Below are positions 1 to 11,600 of a stretch of 64,000 nucleotides of DNA, in pieces. The translations under genes and the position numbers were made by a program. The DNA lies in NCBI RefSeq assembly GCF_001649575.2, contig NC_051431.1, positions 23,604,822 to 23,668,821 on the forward strand, given 5' to 3'. The notes under the pieces are model-generated. The model had not been told where the DNA came from. It was given only the letters and a program-made list of their open reading frames with translations, and did not search any database. Origin of the DNA: Kryptolebias marmoratus (taxonomy: Eukaryota > Chordata > Actinopteri > Cyprinodontiformes > Rivulidae). Numbering within the stretch: the stretch's first letter is position 1; each line of letters begins with the position of its first letter.

Positions 1-1029
1 ATGAAGTATGTATATATATATTATTTCTGGTGACATCAGTTTAAAGCTTTGAACAGATCTAAATCAGCTTGGTCGGTAATGATGTTCAGGCCAAGCTGAC
101 TTTAGGAGGTGAAATAATAGCAGGAGCCTCCAAAGGAGGTCTACACTGATTTGAATGTATTAGAGAAGTTGACAGTATAACCCTATTGTTATTCTATGTA
201 CAAACTGCAGAGTTAAAAATATTATTTCAAGTCTGCCACCAATTTTCCAGTTAACTAGCAAAACCACCAGGCATACCAGAGAAAAAGAAACATTTGACCG
301 TTCAATAAAGTAACCAAAATTCTTTGATCTACAACAGTGCCCGGAACAAAACAACTATTTTAATTTCACATTTTGGAACAGCAAAGTAGTTTTTCCTGTT
401 TTCTGTATACATGCTTTGCTAAAGCTAAGTCAGATGGTTGCTGGCTTTAGTTACATCAAAACAACACATCCTGGTACTTTGCTTTTTTCCAATATCCTGG
501 TCTCTGTTTGAATAAAAGAAGCCGCTCAGTTTTACAAGCAAATTGGAACACATTTAAGGAATTTGCTAATATAATAAGTACTGCTTTGGGGTTTTTTAGT
601 TCCAATTCAAGCAGTCAGGCAAACATTTGCTTTGTGTTAGTGCTAATAATGAGATCACATGAATTTTATAGGAAAACTGACAGATGAATAATTATTTTTG
701 TGAAGTATGGCTTAAGAGAAGACCCAGAGACACAGGAGCTTAATTGAGGAATTGTTTAATAGAACATTTTTACCAATTATAGGCTTGCTACAATTAAGCT
801 GTTAAAAACGATCTCTGTACCAGTTGTCTCTGTGTCAAGACCCTGAAACTAACAATTAAACAAAAAGTAGAGAAGACAGATTTTTATTTGAACAATATCT
901 ACTGAAAGACTAGTTTTTTTCTTTATTTAAAAGCAAGATTGTGCAGAGTAATTAGGAGAAGTCAAAATGTTACCTACAGTAGATAGGATTCAATCGAGTC
1001 AAGGAGAAACTGACTTGTCATTACAGAAC

Positions 1030-1335
1030 ACTAGATATCACTGTTGCCTCACAGAAATAAGGTTGCCGGTTTGCTTCCCAGCCTTTCTGTGCAGAGTTTC
1101 ATGTTCTCCCCTTCCACATGTGGGGTTTCTCTGGATACTCCAGTTTCCTCCCAAAGACCAAAAACATGCATGTTAGGTTATTTGGTAACTCTAAATTGTC
1201 CCTAGGTGTGAGCGATCATGCGAATGGTTGTTTGTCTCTATATGGCCATGTGATAGACTTGCATACTGTCCAGGGTGCACCCCTCTTCTCGCACAGTGAT
1301 TGCTGAAGATAGGCACTAGCTGCCCCGTGACCCGG
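1030..1335 (+). mobile_element. tRNA-derived SINE, degenerate copy
   Basis: The body contains the hallmarks of a very common teleost SINE: GTTGCCTCACAG in the tRNA-like head, then TTTCCTCCCAAAGACC, AAACATGCATGTTAGGTTA, GGTAACTCTAAATTGTCCC, and a TGTCCAGGGTGCACCC tail. Two other copies in the window (43025-43205 and 56627-56785) share these blocks. Confidence 0.75.
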
Positions 1336-1649
1336 AAAGGAAAAGTGAGTAAAGGAAAGGGATGGCTGGAGTCATGCCTATGGAAGGGAAAAACACAGCC
1401 TTCTAAAATAATTCAAACTCAAATTGTTCTTAGCAGTTTCAGAGATTCTATATTAAATATTTCACATCTTATCCTTTTCCCATGAATTGTAATTTGCCAG
1501 TGAAAACATCTCTGTTGCTATGCAGTTCCATGAACAATAGCGGCAGGATAGATTGGTTTATTCTGCCACAACTGTGCAAAATAAATCTATCCTTTATTAT
1601 TCTCATGAACTCAATTCAATTTAGTTTAATAATTTAGTTCATTTCACAA

Positions 1650-2060
1650 TAGTTCATCCATCTATTGTCTGCTGTTTATGTGTGACGGGGTCATGGAGAC
1701 AGCAGGTCCAGGCAGGATACCCAAACATCCCTTTCCCCAGCGACACACTCCAGCTTCTCCCAGGGGATCCCAAAGTGTTCCAGACCACAGTGGGTCTTTT
1801 CTGGGGTCCTTTCCAGAGGGAGGTGCTCAGTTGGCATCCTAGCCAAATGCCCAAACAACCAAGTAGTAGCACTACTACCAGCTACTCCCAGATGATGGAG
1901 CTCCTCTCTAAGGCTGAGCCATGCCAGCCTATGGAAGCTCATTTCAGCCGTTTGTAGCTTATATCCCTTTCTTTTAGTCAAGATCCATATCTTATGAGCA
2001 TAGGGGAGTGCTGGAATGTAGATGGACTTGTAAATCAAGAGCTTTGTCTCATTATTTTGG
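1650..2060 (-). mobile_element. 3' end of an RTE-type LINE, fragment
   Basis: Read on the - strand this gives YIPALPYAHKIWILTKR, then AEMSFHRLAWLSLR and a GHLARMP block, degenerate forms of the C-terminal stretch seen in fish RTE elements. The CATCCATCTATTG at 1655 is the usual simple tail. A + strand copy of the same family lies at 46818-47410. The copy is truncated and inactive. Confidence 0.7.
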
Positions 2061-2552
2061 ACAAGGCATCAATCTGTTCAAACATCTCTTGCTCTATCCA
2101 TCACAACAGTCTATAAAGAATATACTTTTTTTTAGAGTCACTAATGAGTAACTAATGTGCAGATCACTGCATTCAATGATGACCTAGATTAACTCTGTTT
2201 TATCAGTGTGTTTAGAGAATCCTATAATTCAAAAAATATGAACCTGGAAAAAAAATTGTTCAATCAATCAAGTAAAACTTTTAACTATACATCCAGTTGT
2301 AACTTCTGGCTACAAAAGATCAATAAGCCATCAGCTAAATCTTAAACTCTTACAGTTTATGGAACTTGCAGACCATTGTAAGAGTTGTTTCATTTTCCCA
2401 AAGGTGTTAAACTTTTTCTACTTCTCAGCTTTCACTTGTTGAAGAAATGGTCAAGAAGGAACTTATTGTACTGTTTGGCTAAGTTCTCTTCCTCTGTAAT
2501 CAATCTAATCTTGTTGTTCCATGTACGTTTGCGTTTTTGTGTGTCTCTGCAG

Positions 2553-2684
2553 CAGAGCCGTTGGATGGAGAAGAGTACCTGGACATTATTGGCATCATGC
2601 GGAACCAAGCTGGTCGTTACGAATGCAAGGCCAGCAATGACGTTGCCACGCCTGATGTCAAATATGTCAATGTGGTCGTCAACT
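2553..2684 (+). CDS. lsamp: lsamp exon: C-terminal half of Ig domain 2
   Basis: The acceptor is a pyrimidine tract ending ctgcag. An alternative AG three bases later at 2555 is possible, so the exact first codon is uncertain. The donor is aact|gtaagt. The reading runs [20 protein letters not shown] and then [22 protein letters not shown]. It ends in phase 1, so the next exon completes the Tyr of YPPT. The exon is 132 nt long. Confidence 0.88.
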
Positions 2685-5600
2685 GTAAGTAGTAACAAAC
2701 TGCAGCGCCTGCTTTTTTTCCGCACAGACCACTAATCCATATCCTTACCACATTTAATGCCACCATTTTACAAGATCACACACTCAGGGGATGAAAGCCC
2801 ATACAGTTATAACTGAAGTCAAGAGGATGTGTGGAATATTGCAGGGAGTAGAGGTATCTTCAAAGTTTTGAAGCTCTCTTCAGTCTTTTCAAAGTGAAAA
2901 ATAAGAGTTCTCTGGCACTGATTGCAACTGTTACTTTCATGGCAGCTCTCACCTACCATATCATCATTTGAATAGACACTTGGAATTTCTAAACAGGATA
3001 ATTGCATCTTTTCAAAGGTCTATAATATACAGACTCTGGCTGCTCAGGGTTGATGGACAGCTAGTGAGATAGCACAAACTAATTACTTCTAAAGATATTC
3101 AGAAATTTAGTTTGATCTGAACAAATTACACATGGCTTTTTGCCCAAATTATACCTAAGCCAGGTCTGAGTGCAGGGAAAAAGAGAGTTTTAATGTATAT
3201 TTGTTAGCATTCAATCCTAAATGGAAGGTGGGCATAAATCCACTTGGGAAACATTTCTGGCCTTTGTATGTAGAGGTCATTACGTGTGCACGATGAATGC
3301 TAATATACTTGATGAAATGTATCCGTTTCCTCTGATTCATTTTAGGGCAAGATCTAAATAAGCTATTTTGCATTAAGTTGAATAGGCCATACCAGAACAA
3401 TATTTGACTTTTAAATGTGCAGAAAATGGAGATTAAATAAGACATTTGCTTGTATCTGAAAAGGCTGCCTGCCTCTATATGAGTAATGCCAATCAGAATC
3501 ACTCAGCACAACAGGAGTAATATTTAAATAATATCTATGTATTTCAAAGAAAATATGAAATATAACAAATATGCTTTATATATATTTTAATGGGGGGAAT
3601 ATAGCGCTTACACTCCCCTTTTTAATGCATAACAGTTGCATTAGGTATTGACTTTAAGATTTGACTTTAAGATGTGACTGTAATATGTGCGACTTTGCAG
3701 ACCCTCCAACAATAAAGAAAACCCAGAGCTCAGAGACGTCTGTGGGACGCATCGGGACGCTGCAGTGTGAGGCTGTGGCTGTACCCACGCCAGAGTTCGA
3801 ATGGTACAGAGACGAAAAAAGGTAACTCTTAACCCACACGTTTAGCATTATCACTGTTTTTAACCAGTGTCACAAACAGACACCTAAACAGAGCTGCACA
3901 AACCGGATTATGTCTTGGAAAACAAATCACAGTGAATTGTAAAATTGTAAAATGACACACAAAAAAGTAAATCCCTGGTTATGAATTTACAATGAGAACA
4001 TTTTCTGAAATGGTCCACATGAATGAATAGCTTTCCATCTACTTTATTCTTGGTTTATTTCTCTTCAGCTCCCAAACATCACTGACGCTTCATCCGTTTG
4101 TCCTCAGCACCAAGTATTCTTTGTATGGCTCTGTCCTGTGCTTTCAATAAATCTCTCTGATGCTGTTTGTCAAATCTGCCCGTGCAGTCCTCCAGTTGTC
4201 ACATAAGGTGACATCATTGTTGTAGTTTGATAATGACTAATAGCCCACTTAATCTGTCCCTGGGCTGTTATTTCATTAACTGAATATTACTGTAAAAGAC
4301 AGCAGCAGATTCTTTAAAAAAAATCTTTTTAGAGAAGAAAAAAGTGACTGATTGTGTGTAATGTAAAAAATATCTGAAACCATTTATTCGGGTCTCTGGT
4401 AAAGTTGCAAACCGTGCAGCCAGACACAGGAGTTGATTTGAAAGCTATAAAGTCGAGCATGTGTCTGAAAAATACTTGAACGGGATCAAAATTTATTAAC
4501 GATCAAAGACACTGACAGCCAAGTCCTTTCAATGCAACACTTGTCTTTTAATAACACAAGATTTTCTCACCTTCAGCAAACGCCCCACCTGCATCACAGT
4601 GGTGGGAATGCATGGGTCTTATGATTTAAAAAAAAAGAAAGAAAAAATCAATGATGTGTAATTTCACTCAGACTACAGCAGTAAAAGTTTAAGGAAGATT
4701 GGGAGGAAATATTGGGGCTGTGTCACAGGTGTTATCAGAGATTTGATCTCCAAAGTAATAGGCCTATCATGCTCGTGTTTGAAAAGAAAGATTTATGTTG
4801 TTGAAATATATTTTGCATTATCTGGTGTTTTCAAACTCCATCTATCTTAGTTGTTTTGTCCCCTGGAGGACTCTGGCTTTACGCCTCATGGCACCCCCCT
4901 CCCACTCCTATCCCTCTTTGGCAGTGGAAATTGTTATTCCTCTTTCTCCTCGAATGGCGATCCTAATGCACCATAAAAACATAATTTATCTGTGGTTGGC
5001 TAGTTAATTTTACACCTTTTCCCTTACAACCAAAGCTAATACACCATGTCTTACTGGAATTTTTCACTTGATTTGTAAAATAAATGCTGGTTCCATAGGC
5101 TTCATTAGATTAACTTTATTAACACAAAGGTTATCAGCGAAATCTGCGTTTAAACTTATTATCATTTTATGGTTATTATCAAGCGTTCATATGAAGAATA
5201 TGAAATCTAAAATGCCACATTTGACACCTAAAAGTTTGATCAAGTCCTTATGATATGGAGATAAATAATTGTTGCTTCCCACTAGCTAGCAGTCACGGTT
5301 GCTACTTGTTTAATAATTAAGCTAATATTTGCTTTGGTGAGGTAGTGGGAAATATCTTATGCTGACTTTTTTCCTGAACTTTGTATCTAACTGAACTGTT
5401 TCTTAAACAGAAAAAAGAAAACTTTAAATAAAATCCACAGTTGATGATGATCTGTAAAGGTACCCTAAAAGACAACTAATGCTGCATGTTGCATACCTCA
5501 AGTTAGCATCTTCTCAAGTTGTGAAAATAAAGCTAAGCTAAATTTATTTGACAGAAAAAGTAGAATTTCTTTGAACATCTAAGCAATCTTAGCCAATGTC

Positions 5601-8600
5601 TATAACTTAGCCAGCTATTGAGCTCAAATTTGGTGTGGAGGTAGCTGAGAATCATCCCGAATACATACTCTGAGCACTTACAGATCAAATAATCTGTTTT
5701 TAAAAGTGAACACTGATTGTACAACTGATCAACCTTTGAAGTTAACTTAATCAAGATGGCTGACACAGCGATCAGCATTAGCAAACACAAAAATGGCTAT
5801 ACCTCAGTCAATTTAAAAAAAAATGTTCAGCTAAATTTGGTGCGGTGGTAGCCGAGAGTCGTCCTCAACCCATGCAATGTGTAGCAATGATGTACTACAC
5901 ATAAGCACTCTAATGTAGCACACATTAAATCAGTGGTTCCCCAAAATTTTCTTCTGGGCCCCCCTAAGGATTACAATAAAATACCCCCCCACCGAAAAAA
6001 AAAGAAAAAAAAACAACTGGGCAAACACATCTTTCAGCCAGACATAAACCTATACACATATTTTGTTTTCAAAGTCCACTGAAGTTCATTTCACACTTCA
6101 GGTTGCAACAAAACAAACTACAAACTATCTTTACAGTGAAACACTTTTGTGTAACTTTTTTTTTTTCATTCATCCATACCGCTCCCCCCCCCCCCCCCTG
6201 CAATGGCACTGCGCCCCCCCAGGGGACACGCCCCACACTTTGGGAACCACTGCATTAGCTGATCATAGACATGGATGAAATTTAGTGAAACTCTCAGAAA
6301 GTAAAGATCGGGTGTGCATGGTAGTAGTTGAGAGTCATTCACAACACTTACTCCAAGCACTAACAGATCACATAAGATATTGCATGAGATTGTGCATAAT
6401 GTTATTTTCAGGTGTTTGACCAAAGTAGTTTTATCTCTGTCACTTCTCAACATAAGATGATTTTAATTGAAAGCTCTGGCATAAAAAGCAGCAGATGATA
6501 TGCATTCCTTCAAGGAATTTCCATTTCCGTAACATTTTTTCTTTTTTATTCTTGGAGTGTTATTTTTACCTTAAACTATACAAGAGCTTTCCTGAAACCT
6601 GACTGAGCGAGACCTTTCCGGTCCCGATGAGTGGGGTTAGTTTTCAAAAGCCTCCCTCTCACCTTCTCAAACAAAGCGAGCTGAAGGAGCCAACAGTCCA
6701 GAGTTCAAACCAGCGGCTCGGCACAAAGCATGTGAACAAACGCTGGGCTGCAGATCTCCAAGCAGACAGGCTTAACTCATCCCCACCTTCAGCCTGTCTC
6801 ACAGGACGTCATGGACCTCCTCAGGCAAAAACACGCTACTCAGGCTTGAAGACAGAAATGAGTAATGATTTCCTAGCATCCTCCATCGTGTGAGCATGTG
6901 AAACTCCACCGCACATAGAGATCCAAGTCACCTCAGTGAGCTAAAGCAGCAGGATATAAATAATAACTCCATGTGTTTGGATGTTATCTTCTTTTTCTTT
7001 AGTTTTGTTTTTTTCTGAAAACTTGTGCAGAAAGGCAAGTTGTTACTTTTTTCTTCATATATTACATTTTCTGAAAGGAGTGCATATCGCCCACCTCCTT
7101 TCAACCCAGAGTTTTAGACTAAGATCATCTCATGATGAGAAATGATGGCTGTTTTGCTCAAACCATGACAAAAATGTTATGCACAACCTCACGCAATATT
7201 ACAAAATGTTACACTCAAAGTTTGTGTTGTAAATGACTTTCAACTACAACCACCTGAAATTTTGGCTCAATATTTGTAAAACTGACTGACTTGTACCCAA
7301 ATTGTTGGCTAATTTTGATTACCTGTGGCAATTACCTTGAATTGAAATCACTGTAAAAGTTGATCAGTTGTAAATATGCATCCAGTGATTTTGTCTTAAA
7401 AGTTTCAACAACATCTGTGCAATGGGTCATGAGATATTTTGATAACAAACCTACAAGGTTGACTCCACCAGTTAAAGCTAACATTTTAAGCAAAGGTCTT
7501 GTGCATTGAGTAGTGCTTAGAGTATGTGTTGTGAATGACTGTCAGCTACAACCACACTGAAGTTTAGCACAATATCTGTAAAATTGGCTGAATTTTAGCA
7601 ATTTTTTCTGTTTTTTTTAAGGCCATTTGGCTGTGGTGACCATCTTGAATTGGGTTGGCGGTAATTATGTGTACAGAGAAATAGTTTAGTTGTATAAACT
7701 TCATAATATGTTAAAGCTTTCATGAATAACCAAAATTCCCATGTATGTATTCCAAATATTTTTCTTTCCTTCATTTATTTTCTCTTTGTTCACACATTTT
7801 AACGTACCTATGCTGCACCACTAGGGGGCAAGAACGTTCACACTGATGACATATATAAAATACAAAGAATGAACATTCTTAGCATGACTAACCCTAACCC
7901 AAAGCATTTTTTTCTTATACTATTTGCAGTTTCCTGTCAGTTGTTACCCATTTCAGAACATGACTAAAGTTTGTGGCAGAATAAAGCAAGTGCACACAAA
8001 AACTGGTGAAAAAAAACTGCTCCATATCGGCTTGGATTTTGAAGGGAGAAAATGATAGTGGGAATGTGCAAAATAAACTGCTACCTATTTGTTTCTGGAA
8101 AGCTCTGTATTGCCAATCAACAAATTCAACAAAAGCACATTTTTTTGTTTTTAACTTTTAGTTTGTGTTTGGACATAAATGGTGAACATAGGAGAAAACT
8201 TCCATTTTTAAAAATACCCCCAGTAGTGTGAAGCCGGGACTTAATTTCAATGTTCAGAAGTGTTAAATTTGTCTCCTTTTCTTTATAGATAAATGTCCTC
8301 TGAGCCAACTTCCATCAGGGGGAGTGTCTAAATCGAGCTCATGTGAGAACCAGCCACATTTGTTTTGTCTGATACCTGGCTGTCACAGACAGTTTCTACA
8401 ATCATCTCTGAGTTACAAGCCTCAGCCGGACGCTCCTCTTGATTACATTTATCATCGGCCTTAGAACAGGCCTGTCACTTTCCCCCGGACTGATAACCTA
8501 CATTCCAGCACACCGCAGAATCAAATCTGTCCGTCTGATGATTCACTCCAATTTTTCATCTGTGCCGGCCCGAGACTGCGGTTCTGTTTGCCCTCACCTA

Positions 8601-11600
8601 AACTGAGAGGTCAAGTCATTTCAGTGCAGGGTTTAATGTAACACATGGTCCTGTTCATCTGGAAGCTGCTTCTGGAAGGGATCCAGTAGAGCTCTGCTGC
8701 CCTCTGCCTGTGGGGAACCATAATAACTTGTGAGGGAACCATCTAAAAACAGCCTTCAGAATGATGAAGAGTTCCAGGCTACTATGCCAGATGAAGAGGA
8801 AGCTGGCAGACTCTCAAGATAGATTTATGAGAGGAGAGTTGGAGGCTGCAGATCTGTAGGTGAAACTGTTCAAAGTTAAGATGGACATCTGAATAATGAG
8901 ATGCACTCTCCAGGCCACAGGTTGAGTGTTCTGTTGTTGAACACATAACGTTTGCTTTAGTATCACCCGAAGGTGGAGGGATAATGTTTTTTGCCGTTGT
9001 CTGTACATGCGTTCATTTGTCTGTACTGTTATCTCAGGAATCCCTGGACAGATTTTAATGAAACCTTCAGAAAGCGATCATTAGATCCACACCTATAACC
9101 AATGAGGTTTTGGAGTCAGTTCATTTCAAGATGGCTGCCCATCTTAGAAAATACAAAAAGGACTATATTGCCATCAGTTTTACAGATGTTGGGCTAAAAT
9201 TTGGTGTGATGGTAGCTGAATCTGATCCCCAACTTATATTCCAAGCTTTAATTGATTGCACAAGATTTAACATTTAAAACGTTGTCTTTAACTATTGGGA
9301 TCAACTATTTCTGTTTGTTAGCAACATGCAGTATCTCATTAACCGATGGATGGATTTTAAAGAAATGTTTAAAAGTCATCAATAGATGTACATCTACAAC
9401 TGATTAACATTTGGAGTTGGCCCAATTGAAGATGGCTGCCACAGCCAACAGAGCTTAGAAAACACAGAAAGGGCTATAACTCAACCACTTGTACAGATAT
9501 CGAGCTAAAATTTGGCGTGGTAGTGACTGAGCATCATCCCCAACATATTATTTAGGTGTAACACTTTTTGTTTCAACTTTGTTTAAAACCTTGGTGTTAA
9601 CAGTTGGAATTCAACTTGTTTGTGTGTTAGCAAAATATCTCATAACCCACTGATTGGATTTTAACGAAACTCTCAGAAAGAAAGCATCTACAACTCATTA
9701 ACCTTTGGAGTCAACCCAATTCCAGATGGCCGTCACAGTTAATTGACTTTAGCCTACATAAAACAGACTGTATTCATTTTATTTTATTTTTTTTACCGAT
9801 ATTAAGCTAATAGTTGGTCTGATAGCAGCTGACAGTCATTCGCAACACATACTTTAAGTGCTAACAAATCATGCAAGAGATGCAAGATGGTGCATATTGT
9901 TGTTTTTAAGATTTGCTCAAATTAGCTTTAACGCCATCATTTCTCATCATAAGATGAACTTAGTCTAAAACCATATTGGGTGATATGCATTCCTTCAAGG
10001 AATGCTAGGTATTTAATTAAAGCTGAAACCTTTTTTCTGGGAAAAAAGGAAAAAAAAATGTCCTGTTCCGGTGAGTTTACTCCCTCGCTGCTGCAGTACT
10101 ATCATGCTTTGTAATCTTTTGTGAAAGGAGCTGTTGGCTCATGGCTCCCTGCGGTGCTGTGTATTATCTGGATTTCCCAGCATGCTTGGTGGGTAGAAAG
10201 GCCTTTTTTAATAGTGCAGTCACTTCTCATGAAGACACACAGGAGAATATATCTGCTGCTGGCCTTATCATTGGAAGAGGGGTGACAGAGTTGCTTTTAG
10301 ATGAAGTGGGAACACTGCTGGTGCACTTGGCCTCTCTTCGGTTTTTCTCTTTGACTTTCAAACACAAACTCGCTCGCTGCCTCTGTTGCCAAGGTGTCCC
10401 TGTGGGAAGGACCTCAGCACTTTATCAGCTTCCCCTCTCCCCTGTGAGACGAATTATGCTGCGATACGACGCGAGTTTCCCATTTTATGCTAAGACTTCC
10501 TATCTGCCAAGCATGCGTCAGCACAAACGTCTTGCTTCTCCGCTTAAATTCCAATTACAAATTAACCGGACTTAAGCAGGATTAGGTTGTGGCGCCTTAA
10601 ATGAACTTCACCTTGTTCATGATGTGAAAGGCCCCAGTCAGGCAGGAACAAGCAGAATGTGTCATTAAGACTTTTGATGAACAGGGTGATTTAAGGAACA
10701 GTTCATCGATGAGTTTGAGTCTGTCCATACTATTGATTTATTTACCGTAAACTGGGTTTGGTATTGACATAATTGATTGACAGAATGCCGTAAAGGCTCT
10801 CAGAAATGATCGGGGTTCTGATTTAACAGCACAAATCTTTTATCTAATCAAAGCCCCAGCATTCCTTCAAGGAATGCAAATCTCCTGCTGCCTTTCATGC
10901 CATAGTTTTGGTCAAAACCTTGAATAGATATGCATGATCTCATGCAAAATTCTACCACACAACATTTTAGCTCAATATCTGTAAAACTGGGTTATCTAGT
11001 TTTCATTTTGCCATCGGACATCATACAGTCTGGTTTCAGGTCAACTCTGGCGGTGATTCAGGAGACCCTGATGTCACAGTGCTACATGAGTGACACTCTG
11101 CGTCTGCATGTCTTACCCCTACTGAGACAGCACCCTGTCACACACTTTCTTCAGCACCCATCCACACTCAGCAAGTGTCTATGAACCGTCTGCATCATGT
11201 TGAGGGCCCCCTGATCAAAAGTGAGTGGGATCAGCTCAGGCATCAACGCAGACCTACTACTGACCTGCAGGATCTCAAGGGCCAGTTACAGAAAGCTGTG
11301 GGTCGACTTGCTGCAGGAAGTGATAAACACATGTATGACTCTGTTCCACACTGAACTTGTATCCAGGTCCAAGAGGGAGCCACACCTTACTGAGAGAGAC
11401 CAGCAGTGTGCCCATACTGCCAACTCTGTTATCAATTTATTCCAATATTGTAATTTCCACCATGTTGTCTTGTTATTTATTTTTGTCATACAAATATGCA
11501 CTAAGCTTTGTTCATGTGGGACTTTTTTTTTCCTTTTTTTCCTGCTTTGCCTACAGTTTGGACCAACTTTAGTGTTGCTTCGATTTATCCGTCACGTGAA

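Larger units (their letters stand above)
1..2552 (+). other. lsamp intron (5' part of window)
   Basis: No exon recognised. It contains a tRNA-derived SINE copy (about 1030-1335, +) and an RTE-type LINE tail (about 1650-2060, -). The remainder is AT-rich with no clear structure. Confidence 0.6.

Noticed and set aside
1691..2038. 115-codon - strand open frame
   Set aside because: It is a decayed RTE LINE C-terminus with frame breaks, not a host gene.
8966..10013. CRISPR-like array (repeating units)
   Set aside because: Units are about 300 bp, diverged and dispersed in both orientations, in a vertebrate genome. This is an interspersed repeat.
10141..10575. 144-codon + strand open frame in the lsamp intron
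   Set aside because: No recognisable domain, no splice context linking it to lsamp, and ordinary intronic composition.
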